DNA from: Mycobacterium gordonae
GTDB taxonomy: Bacteria; Actinomycetota; Actinomycetes; Mycobacteriales; Mycobacteriaceae
Assembly: GCF_017086405.1 (NCBI RefSeq)
Contig: NZ_CP070973.1
Span: 5,550,739 to 5,614,738 of the forward strand
Reading direction: 5' to 3'
DNA length: 64,000 bases
Each line of letters begins with the position of its first letter. Position 1 is the stretch's first letter. The translations under genes were made by a program, and so were the position numbers. Positions 41,388 to 48,421 of the stretch are shown piece by piece. The notes beneath the pieces are model-generated. The model worked only from the letters and a program-made list of their open reading frames with translations, was not told the origin of the DNA and did no database searches.

Positions 41388-42791
41388 GTGAACGAACGGG
41401 GTGCTGTGGCCGCTGAACCGATTCATTGCCTGGTGACCGGAGCGACCGGTTACATCGGCGCGCGGCTGGTGCCGCGTTTGCTGGACGAAGGACATCGCGT
41501 GCGTGCGCTGGCACGAAACCCCGGCAAGTTGGACGGGGTGCCATGGCGGCCGGACGTCGAGGTGGCGCGCGGAGACCTCGGCGACGTCGAATCCCTGATC
41601 GAGGCGTTCGACGGGATGGACGTCGTCTACTACCTGGTGCATTCGATGGGTGGCGGCGCGAAAGACTTCGCCGCCGAGGAGGACCGCGCGGTACGCAATG
41701 TCGTGACGGCCGCGCGCCAAGCCGGGGTGCGCCGGATCGTCTACCTCAGCGGCCTGCATCCCGAGAACAAGGAACTCTCCCCGCACCTGCGCTCGCGCAA
41801 GGCGGTCGGAGATCACCTGATCGAATCCGGGATCGAGACCGTCGTGCTGCAGGCCGGCGTGGTCGTCGGGTCCGGCAGTGCGTCGTTCGAGATGATCCGG
41901 CATCTGACCGACCGGCTGCCGGTGATGACCACCCCGAAATGGGTGCACAACAAGATTCAACCGATCGCGGTGCGCGACGTGCTGTACTACCTCGTCGCGG
42001 CCGCCACGGTGCCCGTCCCGTCATCGCGCACCTGGGATATCGGCGGTCCCGACGTGCTGGAATACGGCGACATGATGCGGATCTACGCCGAGGTAGCCCG
42101 CCTGCACAAGCGCTATCTGATCGTGTTGCCGTTCCTGACACCGACGATCGCGAGCCTGTGGGTGGGCACTGTGACGCCGATCCCGCCAGGTCTGGCCCGG
42201 CCCCTGATCGAGTCCCTGGAGTGCGACGCGGTGATGCACAACTCCGACATCGACTCGATCATCGAGCGACCGCCGGGCGGGCTGACGGGTTACCGCCGTG
42301 CCGTCGCCGTGGCACTCAGTCGCTCGTTCGCCGGATTACCCGATCCCACCTGGGAGTCGCTGGAGTCCGAGCCGGCCGAGCTGTTGCCGAGCGACCCGGA
42401 CTGGGCCGGCGAGATCATCTTCGACGATGTACAGACAGCCGTGACCTCGGCCGCGCCGGGCGAGTTGTGCAAAGCGGCGGAGCATGCCGCGAACCGAGGC
42501 CGGTGGTACTCGTTCCCGTTGGCGCCGCGGCGGCGGCAATCACCCACCCGGTGGAGCGTGGCGCAGAGCGAGCCGGGCGCCGAACTGCGGCTGCGGTCCG
42601 AGGTGCGCGCGCCCGGGCAGGCGTGGCTGGAGGTCACGACGACGCCGTGCCCAGACGGCACGAGCGAGTACAGGCAACGGGCGATCTTCTACCCCCGAGG
42701 GATCCCCGGCCGGTTGTACTGGTTCCTCTTCCGCCCGCTGCACACCGCTGAGCTTCGTAAGCTGGCCCGCGACGTCGGCAGCGGCCTTTAG
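41388..42791 (+). CDS. NmrA-like NAD(P)-binding SDR with C-terminal DUF2867-type domain
   Basis: About 467 residues. Residues 10-300 are an atypical SDR: LVTGATGYIGARLVPRLLDE, then VVYYLVHSMGGGAKDF and RRIVYLSGLHPEN. The catalytic Tyr-Lys pair is not in the usual place. The C-terminal 150 residues (WYSFPLAPRRRQ, LEVTTTPCPDGT, LYWFLFRPLHTAELRKLARD) resemble DUF2867/SRPBCC-type domains seen on such proteins. Substrate unknown. GTG at 41388. A paralogue lies at 43518-44666, facing it, with a CPBP protease gene between. Confidence 0.82.
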   Translation: MNERGAVAAEPIHCLVTGATGYIGARLVPRLLDEGHRVRALARNPGKLDGVPWRPDVEVARGDLGDVESLIEAFDGMDVVYYLVHSMGGGAKDFAAEEDRAVRNVVTAARQAGVRRIVYLSGLHPENKELSPHLRSRKAVGDHLIESGIETVVLQAGVVVGSGSASFEMIRHLTDRLPVMTTPKWVHNKIQPIAVRDVLYYLVAAATVPVPSSRTWDIGGPDVLEYGDMMRIYAEVARLHKRYLIVLPFLTPTIASLWVGTVTPIPPGLARPLIESLECDAVMHNSDIDSIIERPPGGLTGYRRAVAVALSRSFAGLPDPTWESLESEPAELLPSDPDWAGEIIFDDVQTAVTSAAPGELCKAAEHAANRGRWYSFPLAPRRRQSPTRWSVAQSEPGAELRLRSEVRAPGQAWLEVTTTPCPDGTSEYRQRAIFYPRGIPGRLYWFLFRPLHTAELRKLARDVGSGL

Positions 42792-42795
42792 GGGC

Positions 42796-43521
42796 CTAGA
42801 GGACTCCAAACATCGGCGGCAGCGCCAGCACCATAATCAGACCCCACACGAAGTGTGTCAGCATCGGAGCGAGCACACCGCCGGTGGCGCGCCGCGACAA
42901 TGCGTTCACGGTTCCCAGGATCACCCCAGCGAAGCCCAGCATCGGGTTCCCGCTGGCCATGGTCGCCGCGACGTACAACACCGTCGAGATGGCCACCGGG
43001 TGATGCCGGCCCAGCGCGGTGTAGAGCGCGCCGCGGAAGAACACCTCTTCGGTGACCCCGTTGACCACCGTGATCAGCACGATCAGCAGGAACGGCCCCT
43101 GGTGTGCGTACTGCAGCACACGGCTGATCCATGCGTCGATGGGTTGGATCTCGCGGACGATCATGCCGCCGACCACGAAGATGCCGCCGAGGATCAGACC
43201 GATCGTGGTGCCGGTGATGACGGGGCGCTGGTTGCGGCCGCGCCAGCAGATCCCACCCAGATGCAGCGGTCCGGAGGCGAACGCACCGAGCAACCAAACC
43301 GCCGCAAGCGACAGCGTCAGCCAGTAGAAGCTGGCCTCGCCCGGCCGGGTCCGTAGCGAGACGCCCAGGATCGCCGCGCCGAGCACCAGCGTGATCGCGA
43401 CGACGATGCGCCGGCGCAGCACCACCCCGGGTGGTTCGTGATGCGGCACGGCGACGTTGACCATCGCGCGGCGGATCTCGTGAAAAGCGCTGGTGCGTTC
43501 TGGGGTGTCAGTTTGGGTCAT
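42796..43521 (-). CDS. CPBP-family intramembrane metalloprotease
   Basis: A 241-residue membrane protein with about eight hydrophobic helices. TVVNGVTEEVFFRGALYTAL carries the EExxxR motif and LTHFVWGLIMV the later His, both needed in CPBP (type II CAAX-type, Abi) proteases. Its ATG overlaps the stop of the upstream SDR by 4 bases, so the two are coupled. Such proteases can process prenylated proteins or peptides; the substrate here is unknown. Close to the Rv1140 position. Confidence 0.87.
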   Translation of the reverse strand: MTQTDTPERTSAFHEIRRAMVNVAVPHHEPPGVVLRRRIVVAITLVLGAAILGVSLRTRPGEASFYWLTLSLAAVWLLGAFASGPLHLGGICWRGRNQRPVITGTTIGLILGGIFVVGGMIVREIQPIDAWISRVLQYAHQGPFLLIVLITVVNGVTEEVFFRGALYTALGRHHPVAISTVLYVAATMASGNPMLGFAGVILGTVNALSRRATGGVLAPMLTHFVWGLIMVLALPPMFGVL

Positions 43522-44666
43522 GCCGTGCGGATCCTCGGGGTGAGCGTTAGCAGGATGTCCAGGCTGGTACGCAACGCACCGGCAAGGGGGCCGGGGACGA
43601 TGTTAACCAGTCGCAGGGTGGGCCGCACGATAGGCGGCGTGACAGTCCGAGCGAGCCGCCGGATGCGCAACGCGTCCCCGCCGGCCCAGACCGGATCGGT
43701 GTCGGCGAGGTGATGCGGGTCGGCCAGCGCGCTGACCGGGCGCGGCGGGTGCTCGGTATGTCCGGACAGGGCCAGTGAAATCGCCTCGTCGATGCCCATC
43801 GGACCGCCCAGCGGGTCCGGCACCGTGTTCTGCAGGCCACTGCCCGAGGCCCGCATCGGATGGTCCAGCGACTCCACCAGGTCGCCGGCCAGTCCTCGGG
43901 GAACCGGCAGCGCTAGCGCCGCGAACAGCGACGCCATCGAGGTGTCGATGCCTGGGACGCGACATGCGGCGTGCCACCTGCCGGAGATGCGCGCGTATCG
44001 CTTGAGCAGGTCCCGGTACGACGTGGTTTCGGGACCGCTGATGTCGTAGGCGCCGGGCGGGACCAGGGCCGGGTCAGCCGCGGCCACCAGGTAGTGCAGC
44101 ACATCGCGGATGGAGATCGGGTCGAGGGGGTTGTGCATCCAGCTCGGCATCGGCATGAAAGGGAACCGGTCGCCGACGTAGCGCAATATCTCGAACGAGG
44201 TCGACCCGGCTCCGATGATCAGCGCCGCGCCCAGCCACACCAACTCCGGACCGTCCGCCACCATCAGGGATTCGGCCACTTCGGCCCGGCTGGTCAGGTG
44301 TTCGGACAGCGTTCCGTCGTCGGGCACGAATCCGCCCAGGTAGACGATGCGGCGCACGCCGGCATCGCGAGCCGCGGCGGCGACGTTGCCGGCCGAAGCG
44401 TTGTCGGCTTCGCGGAAATTGGCCTGGCCGATGCCGTGTACCAGGTAATAGACCACGTCGACCGGCCCGGCCGCCTCGAAGCCCGCACGCGCCGAGTCCG
44501 GATCCGAGGCGTCCAGCTTGACCGCCTTGACGTCATCTGACCATCCAAAGCGCTTGAGGCTATTTGGGTTTCGGCTGGTAGCCACCACCTCGTGGTCATC
44601 CTCGAGTAGCGCCGTGACCAGGCGTGAACCCACATAGCCGGTGGCGCCTGTCACCAGAATTTGCAT
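43518..44666 (-). CDS. NmrA-like NAD(P)-binding SDR
   Basis: A 382-residue atypical SDR: ILVTGATGYVGSRLVTALLE, VDVVYYLVHGIGQANF, RRIVYLGGFVPDDG. It is a paralogue of the protein at 41388 without the complete C-terminal domain. TAGGTT at 44673-44678 ends six bases before the ATG, so it is probably leaderless. Operon with the CPBP gene. It is the last backbone gene before the accessory island. Confidence 0.85.
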   Translation of the reverse strand: MQILVTGATGYVGSRLVTALLEDDHEVVATSRNPNSLKRFGWSDDVKAVKLDASDPDSARAGFEAAGPVDVVYYLVHGIGQANFREADNASAGNVAAAARDAGVRRIVYLGGFVPDDGTLSEHLTSRAEVAESLMVADGPELVWLGAALIIGAGSTSFEILRYVGDRFPFMPMPSWMHNPLDPISIRDVLHYLVAAADPALVPPGAYDISGPETTSYRDLLKRYARISGRWHAACRVPGIDTSMASLFAALALPVPRGLAGDLVESLDHPMRASGSGLQNTVPDPLGGPMGIDEAISLALSGHTEHPPRPVSALADPHHLADTDPVWAGGDALRIRRLARTVTPPIVRPTLRLVNIVPGPLAGALRTSLDILLTLTPRIRTA

Positions 44667-44747
44667 AGTTTCAACCTAACTGTCTTGGGGCGACTCACGG
44701 AACACACAACTGCGCAGCAGCGGAGCTGTCATCCGGGGGTACCCAAT

Positions 44748-44918
44748 ATGCAGTCACTACGAATCGGCACGCTTCGTCAGCTAGCTAGAGCCTGGGAGAT
44801 TGAAGGCCTGCACGGCGTCGAAGACGCGCCGTCAGCGGATGCACAATTCCTGGCCTCGCGATACGACCCCTTCTTACTCGAAACCGGTGCACTTCCCGCA
44901 CGAAGGCCACCCCAATAG
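44748..44918 (+). CDS. Small ORF of 56 residues at the island edge
   Basis: ATG at 44748 with GGGGG eight bases upstream. The peptide starts MQSLRIGTLRQLARAWEIEG and is mixed-charge with a Pro/Arg end. No membrane segment, signal or known family. It is the first frame inside the island, between the SDR gene and the PPE68-like gene. Codon use is plausible. Confidence 0.45.
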   Translation: MQSLRIGTLRQLARAWEIEGLHGVEDAPSADAQFLASRYDPFLLETGALPARRPPQ

Positions 44919-44937
44919 TTGCAGGAAAGACAACATT

Positions 44938-44982
44938 ATGTTCACAACCTTGTACTGGACGCTGCCACTCCTGGCTGCGTAA
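44938..44982 (+). CDS. 14-residue hydrophobic peptide ORF
   Basis: ATG at 44938 preceded by AGGAAAG, 19 bases after the 56-residue ORF. It encodes MFTTLYWTLPLLAA. Too short to call alone, but it has a better ribosome site than many genes, and could be a leader peptide or chance. Confidence 0.25.
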   Translation: MFTTLYWTLPLLAA

Positions 44983-45395
44983 CGTGCTTTTTATTAGCCG
45001 GGGACCATGTCGAAAGGAAACCAAACGCGCCTTTGCTCACTGCGATGTGATAGTGACGAGTTTGACCCATCCCGCAGCATCCTCAATGTGAAGAACATGG
45101 AATTCCGAACGCGGCAATATCGTCAACATTCACCGTAACGCCAACCGAATCGCAGCGTAGAAGTCGGATGGCCCATCGGCGGATTTCGGCCGTTCAAACT
45201 AAGTCATGCCCAGCGTGACATTTGCATCGCAATTCGGCTGGTCAACGCTTGCTTGGCAATTCGGCTGGTCAACGCTTGCTTGTTAGCTTCACCGAATTAA
45301 CAATGATTCTAAGCCGGTTCAAAAAAGACGCATACATACAAGTCTTGATGTAACGATCGAATCGCGAAATCGACGCAAAGACGGAGGTTGTAACC
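44983..45395. other. Intergenic stretch upstream of the PPE68-like gene
   Basis: 413 bases with no convincing gene on either strand. It is less GC-rich than its surroundings, with runs such as GCTTTTTATTAG near 44987. It contains the 27-bp tandem repeat listed next and should hold the promoter of the PPE68-esxB-esxA-espJ unit. No clear TAnnnT at leaderless distance before 45396; that gene has a GGAGG instead. Confidence 0.5.
45229..45282. repeat. Perfect 27-bp tandem duplication
   Basis: 45229-45255 and 45256-45282 are identical, beginning GCAATTCGGCTGG and ending AACGCTTGCTTG. It lies 114 bases before the PPE68-like start. It could duplicate a regulator site in the island promoter, or be a simple slippage product. 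Confidence 0.85.
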
Positions 45396-46502
45396 GTGAT
45401 ATGGCACGCGATGCCACCAGAGCTGAACACCGTGCGGCTCATGGCAGGCGCAGGCCCAGCACCAATGTTGGAAGCCGCCGCCGGCTGGGAGACCTTCGCA
45501 GCGGCGCTCGACGCTCAAGCTCTCAGCTTAGCCCGACACCTGCATTCCCTCGGCGAACTCTGGATTGGGTCGAGCAGCGAACGCGCGATTGCCGCCGCGA
45601 TGCCGATGGTCGTTTGGCTAGAAGCCGCCTCAACACAAGCGAAACTGCGGGCGAAGCAGGCCGCGGCGCAGGCCACAGCGTACACACAGGCGTTGGCTAC
45701 AACGCCGTCGCTGCCCGAAATTGCGACTAACCGCATCACTCACGCGATCCTCAGTGTCACTAACTTTTTCGGTATCAACGCGGTGCCGTTGGCACTCAAG
45801 GAAATGGACTATTTCGTCCACTTGTGGAATCAGGCCGCGGCGGCAATGGAAGTGTATGAGGCGGAAACCGCTGCCAACACGCGCTTCGAGAAGCTTGAGG
45901 CGATGCCGCAGATCGTTGCGGGCGGCACGGAATGGAATGGACTGGTCGGCGCTGTTGCGCAGATTGCGGCAGCAGCGCCTAAATCCGGTATCGCGGATAG
46001 CGCGTTGCCGCTCGAGCAAGCGGCAACCCAGATCGCCTCGCAAGCCGGCTGTTCAATTACGCAGCTGATCCAGCCTCTTCACGAAGCGGGATCAATGTCC
46101 AGCCCGGTAGTCAACTTCGGTGGCGGCCATGTTGCACAGGAAGTCGCGCAGGCGGGCATGCTCCAGGTCAGTCCGCTGTCCAACCATCCCTTGGCTGGTG
46201 GAGCGGGCCCCAGCGTGGGCGCCGGACTGATACGCGCGGACTCTTTGCCTGGCGCCGGCGGGTCGTTAGCCCAAACATCGCAGATGGCCGACCTGATCAA
46301 TGGGTCGGCTAGGTCCGAGGTAGCGCCTGCCGCCGCCAGCGACGAGTCGGCTGCGGTAGGCGCCGCAGCCCCACTCGGCGTTAAGGGCCACTCCCCTCAT
46401 TCCAACGCTTATTCCCGCCCGGTAATGGCGTTACCCGAACAACTCGACGACGCGCCAAACGACGCAGAACAGTACTTAGACGATCGCTACGAGGACTGGT
46501 AA
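45396..46502 (+). CDS. PPE-family protein, PPE68 paralogue
   Basis: A 368-residue protein. The N-terminus IWHAMPPELNTVRLMAGAGP is nearly that of PPE68 (Rv3873), as are STQAKLRAKQAAAQATAYTQ and TNFFGINAVPLALKEMDYF. The WIG of LHSLGELWIGSSSE is the PPE WxG. The C-terminal part has LSNHPLAGGAGPSVGAGLIR and an acidic end (DDRYEDW), again as in PPE68. In ESX-1, PPE68 is a substrate that pairs with PE35 and is bound by EspG1; neither has a gene here. GTG at 45396 after GGAGG, supported by homology. First gene of a PPE68-esxB-esxA-espJ unit. Confidence 0.93.
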   Translation: MIWHAMPPELNTVRLMAGAGPAPMLEAAAGWETFAAALDAQALSLARHLHSLGELWIGSSSERAIAAAMPMVVWLEAASTQAKLRAKQAAAQATAYTQALATTPSLPEIATNRITHAILSVTNFFGINAVPLALKEMDYFVHLWNQAAAAMEVYEAETAANTRFEKLEAMPQIVAGGTEWNGLVGAVAQIAAAAPKSGIADSALPLEQAATQIASQAGCSITQLIQPLHEAGSMSSPVVNFGGGHVAQEVAQAGMLQVSPLSNHPLAGGAGPSVGAGLIRADSLPGAGGSLAQTSQMADLINGSARSEVAPAAASDESAAVGAAAPLGVKGHSPHSNAYSRPVMALPEQLDDAPNDAEQYLDDRYEDW

Positions 46503-46597
46503 CCGCCGCCACTTGAAAAACTTCGCGGCCATCCGCGCCGGAAGACTCACCGTCGCATAGCGACATCACACCTAGAAATAAAAGAAGGGAGTCCAGC

Positions 46598-46900
46598 ATG
46601 GCAGAGCTGACAACGGATGCCGCGGTCCTCGCTACGGAGGCAAGAAGCTTCGAACGCATCTCCAGCGACCTCAAGAGCGTGATCGCGAGGGTTGAGTCGA
46701 CATCGAGTTCGTTGGCCGGCCAGTGGCATGGCCAGGCGGGTGCCGCCGCGCAGGCCGCTCTGCGTCGCTTCCAAGCGGCGGCCATCAAGCAAATCGAAGA
46801 GCTCAACGAAATCTCGACGAACATTCACGCCGCCGGAAGGCACTACGCCGCAGCCGACGACGAACAGCATCGAACGCTCGCCGCACAGATGCAGTTCTGA
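46598..46900 (+). CDS. WXG100 protein, EsxB (CFP-10) paralogue
   Basis: A 100-residue helical hairpin protein, the exact length of CFP-10. AELTTDAAVLATEARSFERI, the turn Trp43-His-Gly45, EISTNIHAAGRHY and the secretion signal YxxxD at Tyr83-Asp87 (YAAAD) are all conserved, with a C-terminal QMQF like the QMGF of CFP-10. It should form a 1:1 dimer with the EsxA paralogue and be recognised by an EccCb ATPase. Strong GAAGGGAG before the ATG. It is a paralogue and not the main esxB, because the ESX-1 core genes are absent here. Confidence 0.94.
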   Translation: MAELTTDAAVLATEARSFERISSDLKSVIARVESTSSSLAGQWHGQAGAAAQAALRRFQAAAIKQIEELNEISTNIHAAGRHYAAADDEQHRTLAAQMQF

Positions 46901-46928
46901 TCCCTCCGCAGACAGACAAGGTCAAGCA

Positions 46929-47216
46929 ATGACAACTCAGCACTGGAACTTCGCCGGCATCGAGGTAGGCGCAAGTGAAATCCTCGGATATTTTCAAATG
47001 GCCCAAGGCCTGCTCGAAGATGGGAAGAAGTCACTCACGAATCTCGCTGCAGCCTGGGGTGGAACCGGTTCAGAAAGCTATCAAACGGTCCAGCAGAGAT
47101 GGGACAATACCGCCAACGAATTAAACTCCTCTCTGCAAAGCTTAGCTCGAGCGATTAGTGAATCGGGCCAAGCGATGGCGCAAACCGAGTCAGCGGTAAG
47201 CGCAATGTTCACGTAG
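46929..47216 (+). CDS. WXG100 protein, EsxA (ESAT-6) paralogue
   Basis: A 95-residue protein, the exact ESAT-6 length. QHWNFAGIEVGASEI, LAAAWGGTGSESYQTVQQRWD with Trp43-Gly45, and ISESGQAMAQTES match ESAT-6 throughout. It ends AMFT, where ESAT-6 ends GMFA. The ATG at 46929 is 28 bases after esxB and has only a weak AAGG before it. It partners the EsxB paralogue. ESAT-6-like membrane activity is possible but not shown by sequence. Confidence 0.94.
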   Translation: MTTQHWNFAGIEVGASEILGYFQMAQGLLEDGKKSLTNLAAAWGGTGSESYQTVQQRWDNTANELNSSLQSLARAISESGQAMAQTESAVSAMFT

Positions 47217-47327
47217 CTTGGCGGAGAAGATCCGGGCGGGAGTGGCGGTTGCTCGCTCCGTTTTTCAACTCGTATCGTCCGCCAGGCAATACCACTTTTC
47301 ACGCTAGAGTCGCATAGGAGACGTGAG

Positions 47328-47966
47328 ATGACGACAGTCCTATCCGTTGATACTTCCGCTCTAAGCGCCGCGGCAAATACTTTAAAACGCATGGCTTTCC
47401 CGGTTGCTCCGGAACCCGCGGCAGTGACCGGAACGCATCCGGCTGCTGCGGCGATCGATTCTGTCTTGCCGAGTATAGAATCGCCGGTGACTGACGGGTT
47501 GGCTGCCGCCAGGAAGGCCTTTGAGGAGGCGGGATCAAACATTTCTAGCGCGGCCGCCATATATGCCGGAATTGATCAGAAGCTGGGGCATGCGCTCAGT
47601 CAGCTGAACGCCGCGTCGCCGCAACCCGGCAAAATGACAGCCGAGTGCTCCCAGATGGCATCGCAGCTTGGTTCGTCGTCGGCGCTTCCGGCCACCGCGG
47701 TCGCGGCAGTCGTTCCTCTCGCGCAGAGCTTGCCCCAGTTCATGCAGGCCGCCACGAGTAGCCTTTCGGGTAGTGGCCATTTACCGACGCAGCTCGGTAT
47801 CGATAGCAGCACGGGCCCGCCTCCGGCTCCAGAGACGTCTGTCAACGACATGAACGCGGGTGATCGGGATCTCCAGTCCCAGAGCCAGGCCCGAACCCCC
47901 GACGAACGCACCTCCCTGGGCAGCCGCCTCGGTCTAGGCGCCCCAAATGCAATACCGTTCAGTTAG
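47328..47966 (+). CDS. EspJ-like ESX-1-associated protein
   Basis: A 212-residue protein. VDTSALSAAANTLKRMAFP, VTGTHPAAAAIDSVLPSIES and ASNISSAAAIYAGIDQKLGHALSQ-type segments line up with EspJ (Rv3878, 280 residues) in order. The C-terminal part is shorter and hydrophilic (RDLQSQSQARTPDE). TAGGAG precedes the ATG. EspJ is a small secreted substrate of ESX-1 of unknown function. In ESX-1, EspI and EccD1 lie between esxA and espJ; both are missing here. Confidence 0.85.
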   Translation: MTTVLSVDTSALSAAANTLKRMAFPVAPEPAAVTGTHPAAAAIDSVLPSIESPVTDGLAAARKAFEEAGSNISSAAAIYAGIDQKLGHALSQLNAASPQPGKMTAECSQMASQLGSSSALPATAVAAVVPLAQSLPQFMQAATSSLSGSGHLPTQLGIDSSTGPPPAPETSVNDMNAGDRDLQSQSQARTPDERTSLGSRLGLGAPNAIPFS

Positions 47967-48208
47967 TGTGAGCAGACGGTGGTGTGGGGCGGGTGCTGTC
48001 AACGGATCGTTGCAGCAGACCCGTCGAGTACGGCCCAGCTGAAGCTGAATCAGCTGGTTTCGCCGGGGAAGCGGCCGATAACCTTTGTGCAGCGGCGAGT
48101 TTCACCGAAGGCGCGTCCGATGAAGTTCGAGTGCCGAAGTACGGCGCTGACGTTAAGGGCGGGAACCGCAGGTAGGCGGTCAGGTCTGCGCGATCAGTTA
48201 GCAGGTCT
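47967..48208. other. Junction region without a convincing gene
   Basis: About 240 bases after the EspJ-like gene. Short open frames exist on both strands but none has a start with a ribosome site or a recognisable product. CAGCTG repeats about 15 bases apart near 48040-48060. Together with the broken frame at 48209-48421, it looks like a rearrangement scar. Confidence 0.4.
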
Positions 48209-48421
48209 TCATCGCCGCAGGGTAGGTGGGCGGGCCGCGAACGCGGTCAGTCGGACGTCGATGAGTTCGACTTCGCGGCTGCGGGCCAGTGCCATGAACA
48301 CGAAGGTCAGGTAGGCCTCAACGGCATCGCGGGTGCTGCCCGATAAGCCCGGCCGCAAGGTCGAATCTAGGGCGTTGACCCTGAGTTCAAGGGCGGGCGT
48401 GAAGGTGCTACTACGCCGCTG
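48209..48421 (-). pseudogene. Fragment of an unidentified gene
   Basis: An open minus-strand frame of 70 codons ends at 48209 and has no start codon; it opens right after a stop at 48422-48424. It reads TRDAVEAYLTFVFMALARSR then EVELIDVRLTAFAARPPTLR, which looks like real protein sequence. I do not recognise the family; a recombinase or regulator piece is possible. It overlaps the aberrant tail of the second EspA/E-like gene in another frame. Confidence 0.4.

Noticed and set aside
46598..47216. Calling these genes the native esxB/esxA
   Set aside because: The surrounding ESX-1 core genes are absent and the backbone here is the Rv1140 region, far from the usual ESX-1 locus; paralogues are the better reading.
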